Shown: in pieces, positions 18,970 through 27,328 of the stretch
How the letters are laid out: every line of letters starts with the position of its first letter
Numbering within the stretch: the first letter of the stretch is position 1
Source of the DNA: Saprospiraceae bacterium
Lineage (GTDB): Bacteria; Bacteroidota; Bacteroidia; Chitinophagales; Saprospiraceae
DNA: 48,299 nucleotides
Assembly: GCA_020850225.1 (NCBI GenBank)
Contig: JADZFD010000057.1
Span: 1-48,299, forward strand
Reading direction: 5' to 3'
Made by a program: the position numbers and the translations under genes
Notes under the pieces: generated by a model
Seen by the model: the letters and a program-made list of their open reading frames with translations, nothing else
Databases searched by the model: none
Told to the model about the DNA's origin: nothing

Positions 18970-19392
18970 ATGAAAAATTTAAGTTTATTGGTTATCGCCG
19001 CATTTGTTTTTACTTCATTTGTATCGAATCCGGATAAGACAATTAAGGAAATTCAATTTCAGAATATTACCTTTAATCAAGCATTGGCAAAAGCCAAAAA
19101 AGAGAATAAGATGATATTCATGAATGTTTATGCAGTGTGGTGTGGTCCTTGTATGATGCTAAAAAAGACCACTTTTAAAACACAGACTGTAGCCGACAAT
19201 TTCAATAAGAGCTTTATTAATATTGATATTAATGCTGAAAAAGGTGAAGGCATAGAATTGTCAAAGAAATTTCAGGTGCAGGCACATCCATTAATGTTGA
19301 TTATCAATCCATCCGGAAAAGTTGAAAAAAGGATTCTTGGATATGTTAAGGAAGATCAGTTGATTAAGGAAGTAAAAAACTTCCTTAAATAA
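18970..19392 (+). CDS. Secreted thioredoxin-family protein
   Basis: A 140-residue protein with a signal peptide (NLSLLVIAAFVFTSFVS) and one thioredoxin fold. The redox motif WCGPC has C58 and C61, and the cis-Pro motif is HP in VQAHPLMLIINPSGK. The layout (Lys-rich stretch before the strand MIFMNVYAVWCGPC) is that of the Thioredoxin_7 / DsbD-gamma-like group. It likely acts in the periplasm as a disulfide reductase or partner of a DsbD-like protein; the direction of electron flow cannot be told here. A weak terminator follows at 19406-19436. Confidence 0.88.
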   Translation: MKNLSLLVIAAFVFTSFVSNPDKTIKEIQFQNITFNQALAKAKKENKMIFMNVYAVWCGPCMMLKKTTFKTQTVADNFNKSFINIDINAEKGEGIELSKKFQVQAHPLMLIINPSGKVEKRILGYVKEDQLIKEVKNFLK

Positions 19393-19405
19393 ACCGTATT
19401 TATCG

Positions 19406-19436
19406 AAACAGAACAAATACAAAGCTTTCTGTTTTT
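19406..19436. terminator. Possible terminator between the thioredoxin-like gene and ggt
   Basis: Inverted repeat AAACAGAA (19406-19413) / TTCTGTTT (19427-19434) with a T-run. The stem is AT-rich and the loop is 13 bases, so it is weak. It lies between convergent genes and touches the end of ggt. Confidence 0.45.
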
Positions 19437-21153
19437 AAAAACCCTTGGCATCGTCATCTCCACGATGGTCTGCTGCTCCGTGTATTGTATTGTTTTTATC
19501 AATCAGGATACCTTCTACGCGTCCTATAGGTTCTCTGTTCTTAAATGTATGTCCGATACTTTCCAGTATCTTCCTTTGCTTTGTTTGGATAGCGTCTGTT
19601 TCACAGTATATGACATCAGGCAACCACTGATGGTGAAATCTGGGTGATTGAACGGCTTTGTTGATATCCATTTCAAAGTCGAGTACATTGATGATGATTT
19701 GAAAAACAGAAGTAATTATTGTTGACCCGCCGGGTGTACCGACGACCATTTTTAATTTTCCATTTTGGGATATTATGGTTGGTGTCATTGAGGACAACAT
19801 GCGTTTGCCCGGTTCGATCTTATTGGCTTCAGCACCCACGAGACCATAAAGGTTAGGTGTCCCCGGCTTGATTGAAAAATCATCCATTTCATTGTTGAGT
19901 ATAAAGCCGGCACCTCTTACAACAGTATGACTACCATAACTGCCGTTGAGTGTAGTCGTTACTGACAAGGCATTGCCATACGAATCGACGATGCTATAAT
20001 GTGTTGTTTCCTCGCTTTCTGTTGTACCATACCGTATGTTTTGACTTTTGCTCGCCTGACGTGGGTTGAAATCAGCCATACGCCGGGTGAGGTATGTGCT
20101 ATCTAAGAGTGTTTCCTGTGGCACATTAATAAAGTCCGGATCCCCCAGATAATGTGCACGGTCAGCATATACACGTCGCTCTGCTTCAGTGATAAGATGA
20201 ACGGCTGCAGCAGACTGAAAACCTAATGCTTTCATATCGTATGGTTCTATTATTTTTAATAACTGACCTAATGCGATACCGCCAGAAGAGGGTGGAGGCA
20301 TGGATATTATTTCATTTCCACGATATGTATATACGACAGGCTTTCGCCAAACAGCTCTGTAATCTTTCAGATCCTTCAAATTAATGATTCCGTTCTGTCC
20401 TTTCATCTCATCAAGTATAAGTTGTGCTGTTGTACCTTCATAAAATCCAGCTCTGCCATTTTTTGCAATTCTGGTTAAAGTCTCAGCCAAATCTTTCTGG
20501 ACAAGCAAGTCTCCGACTTTCCACATATCTTTGTGAAAAGCAGTAGTAGTGCGGTTGAATTTTTTAAATTTTTCCTGATTATCATTGAGATGCTCTGCCT
20601 CGTTCTTTGTGATTAAAAAGCCTTTGGCAGCAAGGTTAATGGCTGGCTGCAGCAATCTGTTCCAGTCTCTCAGTCTACTGTACTTTTCGAATGCCTGAAT
20701 CATACCGTCAACAGTACCCGGTACACCTGCAGCAAGCGGACCTGAAATACTCAGATTTTCGACCGGATTTCCCTGCTCATCAAGGTACATAGTTTCTGTT
20801 GCAGATGAGGGTGCTTTCTCTCTGTAGTCCAACGCTGCTGTATTGCCTGAAGCTTCCCTGTACAACAGGAATCCACCACCACCGATATTACCGGCACCCG
20901 GATAACATACGGCAAGTGCAAACTGCACAGCTATTCCTGCATCTATGGCATTGCCACCTGCACGTAATACTTCCAACCCAATCTCAGTTGCTAACGGATG
21001 TGCTGTTACTACCATGGCACTGTCAGTTTCGACGGATTTGGTAATGTTGTAAATATTATCAGTATTTGGATGCGTTTTACAGGAAAAAGTAATAAATATT
21101 ACAATAAGTATTAATATATTTTTACTTATAGAAATAAATAATTTATTTTGCAT
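19435..21153 (-). CDS. ggt: Gamma-glutamyltransferase
   Basis: Extracytoplasmic enzyme that cleaves gamma-glutamyl bonds, e.g. of glutathione, and transfers or hydrolyses the glutamyl group. The 572-residue precursor self-cleaves before a conserved Thr; here the motif is EETTHYSIVD, with T383 as the new N-terminal nucleophile. Other family motifs are GGNAIDAGIAVQFAL, GAGNIGGGGFLLYR and PPPSSGGIALGQLL. The N-terminus is a hydrophobic signal ending ITFSCKT, a weak lipobox, so it may be a lipoprotein. It sits opposite to the thioredoxin-like gene. No defects are seen in catalytic motifs. Confidence 0.96.
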   Translation of the reverse strand: MQNKLFISISKNILILIVIFITFSCKTHPNTDNIYNITKSVETDSAMVVTAHPLATEIGLEVLRAGGNAIDAGIAVQFALAVCYPGAGNIGGGGFLLYREASGNTAALDYREKAPSSATETMYLDEQGNPVENLSISGPLAAGVPGTVDGMIQAFEKYSRLRDWNRLLQPAINLAAKGFLITKNEAEHLNDNQEKFKKFNRTTTAFHKDMWKVGDLLVQKDLAETLTRIAKNGRAGFYEGTTAQLILDEMKGQNGIINLKDLKDYRAVWRKPVVYTYRGNEIISMPPPSSGGIALGQLLKIIEPYDMKALGFQSAAAVHLITEAERRVYADRAHYLGDPDFINVPQETLLDSTYLTRRMADFNPRQASKSQNIRYGTTESEETTHYSIVDSYGNALSVTTTLNGSYGSHTVVRGAGFILNNEMDDFSIKPGTPNLYGLVGAEANKIEPGKRMLSSMTPTIISQNGKLKMVVGTPGGSTIITSVFQIIINVLDFEMDINKAVQSPRFHHQWLPDVIYCETDAIQTKQRKILESIGHTFKNREPIGRVEGILIDKNNTIHGAADHRGDDDAKGF

Positions 21154-21258
21154 TGAAATTCACTATTTGGGATAAAGGTATACTATAACTTTAATATTTG
21201 GCGTTGAATTTGATATAGATTTCACAATATTAAGAAGAATTTTGTTTTTATTGTTTAA

Positions 21259-21266
21259 TATATTTG
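21259..21266 (+). promoter_or_regulatory. Candidate -7 element of the PorV/PorQ-like gene
   Basis: TATATTTG, 25 bases before the ATG at 21292. TTTG at 21241-21244 lies only 14 bases upstream, too close for a standard -33 element. Confidence 0.35.
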
Positions 21267-21291
21267 TATAAAAATAATTTGTAAGAGGCAA

Positions 21292-22377
21292 ATGGCTTGT
21301 AAGAAATGGATATTAATAACTTTTTGTATCGGATGTTTTTTTTCATCTAATGCACAAAAGTTTGTCAATGAATTTTTAAACATCGGTGTCGGAGCTCGTG
21401 CTCACGGGATGTCCGGATCAGTTACAGCCTCAGTAGATGATGGTACGGCAGGATACTGGAACCCATCCGGACTGATTCATGTTAAGAGTGATTTGCAGAT
21501 TAATGCAATGCATGCCAACTGGTTTGGAGGAATAGCCAATTATGATTATGTATCCATTGTCAAAAAAATGTCAGGCGAACAAAATCACGTAGCTGCTTTT
21601 TCGTTTATAAGATTAGGAGTTGATAACATACCCAATACCCTGAGCCTGATAGGCCCGGACGGAACGATAGACTACGATCGTGTGACAAATTTTTCTGCTG
21701 CCGATTTTGCTGGAATTTTTTCATATGCGCGTGCTGTAGGTATGAATCAGAAATTATCTTTGGGTGGTAGCGTCAAAGTTATACACCGTTCAATAGGTTC
21801 CTTTGGAAAAGCATGGGGTTTTGGCGCTGATTTAAGTGTACTCTACAAGGTAACACCTTCTTTGACATTGGGTGTGGCAGGTAAGGATATCACGACTACG
21901 TTTAACGCATGGTCGTTCAATCTGACGGATGATGAAAAAAAGGTGTTTCAGTCCACTGATAATGATATTCCTGTAAGCAGCACTGAACTTACACTTCCCA
22001 GACTGGTACTGGGTATTGCCTACAAAATACATAATGGTAATTTTTCTTATCTGGGTGAATTGGATGCCAATATTTCCACATATGGATATAAAGCAGCGGT
22101 CATTTCAACCAACAGATTTAATATAGATCCGAGTTTTGGCCTTGAAATTGGTTATGCTAATAAAGTATTTGTAAGAGGCGGAGTTGGCAATCTTCAATCT
22201 GTAATCAATCCTGTGAACACAGCACAACGCAAATTTGAACTGCAACCTAATGTTGGTCTGGGATTAAAATTGGGAAGGCTTAAAGTAGACTATGCTTTGG
22301 CAAATGTGGGAAGTGTCAGCGGCGTACTCGTATCACATATATTTAGTTTAGGTTTAGATTTTATTGTAAAAGAATAA
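21292..22377 (+). CDS. PorV/PorQ-family outer-membrane beta-barrel
   Basis: A 361-residue protein with a signal peptide (WILITFCIGCFFSSNAQ) and a FadL/PorV-type barrel. The N-terminus FLNIGVGARAHGMSGSVTASVDDGTAGYWNPSGL is the hallmark of the PorV/PorQ family. In T9SS, PorV shuttles cargo from the translocon to the attachment complex; PorQ and other paralogues are less well defined, and gliding bacteria carry several. This one is shorter than typical PorV (about 390), so an exact name is not given. The next gene downstream encodes a secreted protease with a T9SS tail, a suggestive but not binding link. Confidence 0.85.
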   Translation: MACKKWILITFCIGCFFSSNAQKFVNEFLNIGVGARAHGMSGSVTASVDDGTAGYWNPSGLIHVKSDLQINAMHANWFGGIANYDYVSIVKKMSGEQNHVAAFSFIRLGVDNIPNTLSLIGPDGTIDYDRVTNFSAADFAGIFSYARAVGMNQKLSLGGSVKVIHRSIGSFGKAWGFGADLSVLYKVTPSLTLGVAGKDITTTFNAWSFNLTDDEKKVFQSTDNDIPVSSTELTLPRLVLGIAYKIHNGNFSYLGELDANISTYGYKAAVISTNRFNIDPSFGLEIGYANKVFVRGGVGNLQSVINPVNTAQRKFELQPNVGLGLKLGRLKVDYALANVGSVSGVLVSHIFSLGLDFIVKE

Positions 22378-22654
22378 AATATCCTCCAGTTGATAATTTG
22401 TCCAAAACAGTGATTTAGTTCATGTTATCTCTAATTTTACAATTAAAAAAACGTATATTAAGTCTATTTTGTCTTAATAGTAATTAATATTGTGAATATT
22501 ATGTATATAGATTATTTATCATAAATTTTATTTATTGCAAATCTTAATTTTTTAATAATTATTTTAAAAAATATTTTCAAAAGGTGCATTTCATAAAAAA
22601 ATGTATTTATTTTGTAACATTTTTTAAAATTCATTATTTTATTTCAATTTATTT

Positions 22655-25600
22655 ATGAAATTCTTTAACAAATCACTCTTGTTTTTATTGTTCTTTATGT
22701 CTTTTTCATTAATATCAGCACAGCCGGATATGAAGTTGTCTGATAAATTTAAGAAATATGATATTGTACATACAGATTCCCGAAATTTACATCAACAAAT
22801 TCAAACCAAACGTAATGGAGGATTAGTTTCTCTGAAACTTAGTGATAAGTATTCCTGGGATTTGAATCTTCAGAACTCCAATATTATCAGCAGCGATTAT
22901 GTACTGACTGTTGCTTCAGAAGATGGTATTGTTTCTACTAAAGGTACTACAGCATTACCAATGAAAGGCAGTATATCAGGCAATCCGCATAGTAAAGTAA
23001 GCCTGACATTTGACTATGATTTTATTTATGGATTTATAGAAACGGATGAAACTATTTTGTATATAGAACCACTCAGGCATTATGTTAAAGATGCTACAAA
23101 TGACGCATATATTGTTTACAATACGGATGACATCATTTCAAGCAGGCAAATACAGTGCGGTTATGAGATGTATAAAGAAGAATTGGAGCGTTACAGACCT
23201 GAAAGACATGAACATACTGAAATCAGTGGCAGAGCCAATCAGTGTTATACTATAGAAATCGACTTAGCTGCTGATTACTCAATGGTACAAAAATACGGAT
23301 CGGTATCAGGTGCACAGAATCACAATCTGGGGGTTTTGAATAACGTTCAAACCAATTACGATGATGATTTCGCCGATGAACTTCAATTTCAATTGAATGA
23401 ACAATGGATTTCATCCTGTTCATCCTGTGATCCATGGACTTCCAGTACAGATTCAGGAGCTTTTCTAAATTCATTTACTTCGTGGGCACCAGGTGGATTT
23501 ACAACTGGTCATGATGTAGCATCATTATGGACGAACAGGGATTTTAATGGAGGAACTATCGGACTGGCTTGGGTTGGAACGGTTTGTACCAACTACAGAT
23601 ATAATGTACTTCAGGATTTCTCAAGTGATGCTCAACTCAAAAGATGTATGCAGGCGCATGAAATTGGACACAATTTCAATGCAGATCATAGCTCAACCGG
23701 AATAATGGCTCCTACGGTTAGTAGTACCAATTTCTGGGAGGCTGTTTCTAAAACAGAAATTGAAAGCTATTATGGTGGTATTTCATGTTTAAGTTTATGT
23801 ACACCTTCAAACGCTCCAATTGCTGATTTTACATTTACCGTTTTGGACCCATGTATCAATCCTGTAGTGCAATTTACAAATACATCAAGTTATGCTACAA
23901 CATACAGTTGGTCATTCCCGGGAGGAAGTCCTGCCAGTTCAACTCAAAAGGATCCATTGGTAACATACGTAGCTCCTGGTGTTTATACAGTTACTTTGAT
24001 AGCATACAACGGACCATCGTCTGATACGGAAATAAGAAATATTAATGTAGATGGTATTAATCCGCCTGTAGCTGATTTTTCATATACTAAAAATGGAAAA
24101 ACTGTAAACTTTACTAATCAAAGTTTATATGCTACCTCTTACATCTGGGATTTTGGTGATGGTAGTGCTGTTTCCTATGATGTAAATCCTTCTCATACAT
24201 ATCTTGTGAATGGTATATATGAAGTTTCACTAACTGCAATAAACCAGTGTGAAAATTCAACCACCAGTTATAATGTTGAAATCCTGGTACTGGCAAATGC
24301 TCAATTTACATCCAATGTGAATACCGGATGTAACCCACTAACCGTTAATTTTTCCAATCAATCCACAAATGCTGATTCTTATTTATGGTCATTTCCGGGT
24401 GGTACTCCTTCTTCTTCAACAGAAGAGAATCCTGTCGTAATTTATAATAATGCAGGAGCATTTGATGTGACACTTGAAGCAATCAATGGTGCGGGTTCCA
24501 AGTTTCTGACATATTCAGATTATATTGTAGTCAATGAAACTGTAGTGCCCGGATTCACATATGTGAAAAATGGCAGTCAAGTTACTTTCACAGATACATC
24601 ACATTATGCAACAACTATAAGTTGGAATTTTGGAGATGGTGGAACCAGTAATGAACAAAACCCTGTTCATATATATACAGATAACGGAACTTATACTGTA
24701 GTACAAACTGTAACCAACGGTTGTTCTTCTAAAAATAAAGAAATTACTGTTATAATTGCAGTTGCTCCTGTACCTTCATTCAGCTCGGATTATACCGGAC
24801 CTATTTGTGTTGAAGAAAGTGTTCAATTTACCAATACTTCTACATACTCACCGACATCATATTTGTGGACTTTTGAAGGTGGTACACCTGCTACATCAAC
24901 AGATGAAAATCCGGTCGTACAATATATGAGTGGAGGAACATATGACGTAACACTCTCTGTAACAAATGCCAATGGAACAAATCAGATAATACTGGACAAT
25001 TATATAGTAGTAGATCCCAAGCCAACGGTATCTTACACCTATGTACCGGATGGATTAAAACTGGATTTCACTCAACAAATTAATTATAGCAATAATCAAA
25101 GCTGGAATTTTGGTGATGGCAGTACTTCCACTGCTGTAAATCCTTCCCATACCTATCTTGCAGAAGGATTGTATGTCGTTTCTCTGAAAGCAAGCAACAG
25201 ATGTGGCGAGACTGAATATATAAGTTCAGTCAATGTGCTTCTGGCACCTACAGCTGACTTTGGTGCTGCGTCTGCTGTGATTTGCCCGGGAGGAAGTGTT
25301 CAGTTTGATAATCTTTCATCACCATCAACTACATCATGGGAATGGACATTTGCAGGTGGTTCTCCTGCAACTTCAACTGAAAAAAATCCATCAGTAACAT
25401 ATACCAATTCAGGTAATTATGATGTAACCCTAACTGTTTACAATTCTTCAGGTCAGGGTACAGTAACCAAGCAGGGTTTTGTAACCGTTGTTGCACCGGT
25501 AACTGCATCTTTTACAGGAGTTATAACGGATAATACCATTGTATTGACAAATACAGGAAGTGGAAGTACTTCTTCTTCTTGGGATATTTTCAAAACAGGA

Positions 25601-26470
25601 TTTGCAGAAAAATTATCAGGAAACAATCCGATTTTTACTGCACCTGAGAATGGTACATATAGTGTTGTTCTTACCAATACGAATCAATGCGGTCAAGCCA
25701 TTTCAGATACAATACAGTTTGTTATCAGTGCATATCCGGTTGCTTCATTTACTGCGAATAACGGAGGTGTATTATGTGCTGATGCAACGATACAGTTTGC
25801 CGGATTGGGTGGAAACAGTTACCAATGGACTTTTGACGGAGGAAATCCGGCTTCATCTTCTGAAAACAATCCTCAGGTTATATATACTTTACCAGGAACC
25901 TATAATGTAATTCTGGTTGCAACGAATAACTTTGGTACGGATACACTACATTCAACTGTAAATGTTACAACAATACCCAATGCAGATTTTGATTATGTTC
26001 ATAATGGTGGACAGGTTCAGTTCACTTTGACAGGATCTGGTCAATCAGCGCAGTTATGGAATTTCGGAGACAACTCAACCAGTACGGATGCGAATCCTTC
26101 ACATACATACGCGTCAAGCGGTGAATATACCGTCACGCTTATCACCAGCAACGGATGTGGAAATGATACGATTGTTAAGACAATCCCTGTTACTGTTTCA
26201 GTAAAAGATATACAAAATGAATATGGAATTCAGGTGTTTCCTAATCCTGTTAAAGACCAGATTAATATACGTATTTCAAAGCCTTTCGCTACAGAATACA
26301 AGTTGCAATTAATCAGTTCTACCGGACAATTGATTAAGGAAAGACAAATGAATGCGGACAATATACAGGGATTCACACTGGATGTGAATGACGTTAACGA
26401 AGGTTTGTATCTGCTAAATATCAAAACGGATAGGTTGATGATACCATATAAGGTATTCATCCTGAGATAA
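22655..26470 (+). CDS. Secreted HExxH metalloprotease with ten PKD domains and T9SS type A sorting tail
   Basis: A 1271-residue exported protein. Order of parts: signal peptide (1-22), propeptide-like beta-rich region (about 23-190), a zinc metalloprotease domain (about 195-385) with HEIGHNFNADH (H335, E336, H339, H345) and a Met-turn GIMAP (M351), as in metzincins; then ten PKD domains (about 387-1185), then a C-terminal sorting domain of about 80 residues starting VFPNPVKDQINI and ending PYKVFILR, of the Por_Secre_tail (type A) kind. It should cross the outer membrane by T9SS and be anchored or released. PKD repeats alternate between a WxFxGGxP form and a WNFGDG form. Substrate unknown. Confidence 0.92.
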   Translation: MKFFNKSLLFLLFFMSFSLISAQPDMKLSDKFKKYDIVHTDSRNLHQQIQTKRNGGLVSLKLSDKYSWDLNLQNSNIISSDYVLTVASEDGIVSTKGTTALPMKGSISGNPHSKVSLTFDYDFIYGFIETDETILYIEPLRHYVKDATNDAYIVYNTDDIISSRQIQCGYEMYKEELERYRPERHEHTEISGRANQCYTIEIDLAADYSMVQKYGSVSGAQNHNLGVLNNVQTNYDDDFADELQFQLNEQWISSCSSCDPWTSSTDSGAFLNSFTSWAPGGFTTGHDVASLWTNRDFNGGTIGLAWVGTVCTNYRYNVLQDFSSDAQLKRCMQAHEIGHNFNADHSSTGIMAPTVSSTNFWEAVSKTEIESYYGGISCLSLCTPSNAPIADFTFTVLDPCINPVVQFTNTSSYATTYSWSFPGGSPASSTQKDPLVTYVAPGVYTVTLIAYNGPSSDTEIRNINVDGINPPVADFSYTKNGKTVNFTNQSLYATSYIWDFGDGSAVSYDVNPSHTYLVNGIYEVSLTAINQCENSTTSYNVEILVLANAQFTSNVNTGCNPLTVNFSNQSTNADSYLWSFPGGTPSSSTEENPVVIYNNAGAFDVTLEAINGAGSKFLTYSDYIVVNETVVPGFTYVKNGSQVTFTDTSHYATTISWNFGDGGTSNEQNPVHIYTDNGTYTVVQTVTNGCSSKNKEITVIIAVAPVPSFSSDYTGPICVEESVQFTNTSTYSPTSYLWTFEGGTPATSTDENPVVQYMSGGTYDVTLSVTNANGTNQIILDNYIVVDPKPTVSYTYVPDGLKLDFTQQINYSNNQSWNFGDGSTSTAVNPSHTYLAEGLYVVSLKASNRCGETEYISSVNVLLAPTADFGAASAVICPGGSVQFDNLSSPSTTSWEWTFAGGSPATSTEKNPSVTYTNSGNYDVTLTVYNSSGQGTVTKQGFVTVVAPVTASFTGVITDNTIVLTNTGSGSTSSSWDIFKTGFAEKLSGNNPIFTAPENGTYSVVLTNTNQCGQAISDTIQFVISAYPVASFTANNGGVLCADATIQFAGLGGNSYQWTFDGGNPASSSENNPQVIYTLPGTYNVILVATNNFGTDTLHSTVNVTTIPNADFDYVHNGGQVQFTLTGSGQSAQLWNFGDNSTSTDANPSHTYASSGEYTVTLITSNGCGNDTIVKTIPVTVSVKDIQNEYGIQVFPNPVKDQINIRISKPFATEYKLQLISSTGQLIKERQMNADNIQGFTLDVNDVNEGLYLLNIKTDRLMIPYKVFILR
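23815..26205 (+). repeat. Five tandem two-PKD units inside the protease gene
   Basis: Five units of about 467-492 bases each (starting near 23815, 24294, 24768, 25246 and 25738). Each unit encodes a first PKD with WxFxGGxPAxST...NP and a Cys before its second strand, then a second PKD with WNFGDGxxS...NPxHTY and a conserved Cys late in the domain (INQC, TNGC, SNRC, TNQC, SNGC). In the fourth unit the second PKD is degenerate (SWDIFKTGF). The pattern points to growth by duplication of a two-domain module. Confidence 0.8.
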
Positions 26471-26481
26471 AATCAATTTTA

Positions 26482-26513
26482 TTTGAATATTAAACTCAAT
26501 ATTGTGACCTTTG
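26482..26513 (+). promoter_or_regulatory. Candidate rpe promoter overlapping a terminator
   Basis: TTTG (26482-26485), a 20-base spacer and GACCTTTG (26506-26513, one mismatch to TAnnTTTG). The -7 element lies in the loop of the hairpin at 26492-26534, so transcription would start near the hairpin's 3' arm and give rpe a leader of about 25-30 bases. Confidence 0.5.
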
Positions 26514-26534
26514 TGTCCGATATTGAGTTTTTTT
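26492..26534 (+). terminator. Rho-independent terminator after the protease gene
   Basis: An 11-base perfect inverted repeat (AAACTCAATAT, 26492-26502 / ATATTGAGTTT, 26520-26530) with a 17-base loop and a T-run. It ends only 12 bases before the rpe ATG. Confidence 0.75.
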
Positions 26535-26546
26535 ATTATATTTATT

Positions 26547-27221
26547 ATGATTAAACACCTGATTGCACCATCATTACTGGCTGCTGATTTTGGAAATCTG
26601 GCCAGAGATCTCGTAATGATAAATGAAACAGAAGCCGATTGGTTACATGTGGATATTATGGATGGTATGTTTGTTCCGAACATTTCATTCGGTCCCGAAA
26701 TAGTTAAGATTGCCAAAAAATATGCAGAGCAGCCTTTGGATGTTCACCTTATGATTGAAAAACCTGAAAGATATATAGATGTATACAGAAATGCAGGAGC
26801 CGATCACATTTCGGTACATATTGAAACCTGTCCGCATTTACATCGGGTTATTCAGCAGATCAAAGACAGCGGAGCAAAAGCAGGTGTTGCCATTAACCCG
26901 CATACTTCAGTACATCAATTGGAAGATATCATCGAAGACATCGATATTGTACTCCTGATGAGTGTGAATCCGGGATTTGGTGGACAAAAATTTATTTATA
27001 ATACGATCAATAAAATTAAATCAGTTAAGCAGATGATTACAACTACCAATTCCAGGGCTTTGATCGAAGTAGACGGAGGTGTTGGTTTACAGAATGCTGA
27101 GGTGATTCTTCAGGCAGGAGCAGATGTATTGGTGGCAGGTAATAGTGTTTTTAGTGCTGAGAATCCCAAACTTGCCATATACGCTTTAAAGAATCTGGGT
27201 ATTCAGGGCTTATATGCCTGA
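26547..27221 (+). CDS. rpe: Ribulose-phosphate 3-epimerase
   Basis: Interconverts ribulose 5-phosphate and xylulose 5-phosphate (pentose phosphate pathway, cytosol). The 224-residue length is typical. TIM-barrel motifs: IAPSLLAADFGNL at the start, HVDIMDGMFVPNISFG with the metal-binding His/Asp and catalytic Asp, VNPGFGGQKF, and EVDGGV with the second catalytic Asp. The start at 26547 (MIKHLIAPSL) is preferred over 26511, which lies in the terminator loop region. A short leader and a promoter overlapping the preceding terminator are noted separately. Confidence 0.96.
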   Translation: MIKHLIAPSLLAADFGNLARDLVMINETEADWLHVDIMDGMFVPNISFGPEIVKIAKKYAEQPLDVHLMIEKPERYIDVYRNAGADHISVHIETCPHLHRVIQQIKDSGAKAGVAINPHTSVHQLEDIIEDIDIVLLMSVNPGFGGQKFIYNTINKIKSVKQMITTTNSRALIEVDGGVGLQNAEVILQAGADVLVAGNSVFSAENPKLAIYALKNLGIQGLYA

Positions 27222-27328
27222 TATAAGATGTTCTTATCTGTTAGAAAGTAAGATTCTGAATCGTGTACTTTTTAATAATATATTTTTTTATCTGACGTTT
27301 ACTAATCAGTCAAAACCTCAACTCAATT

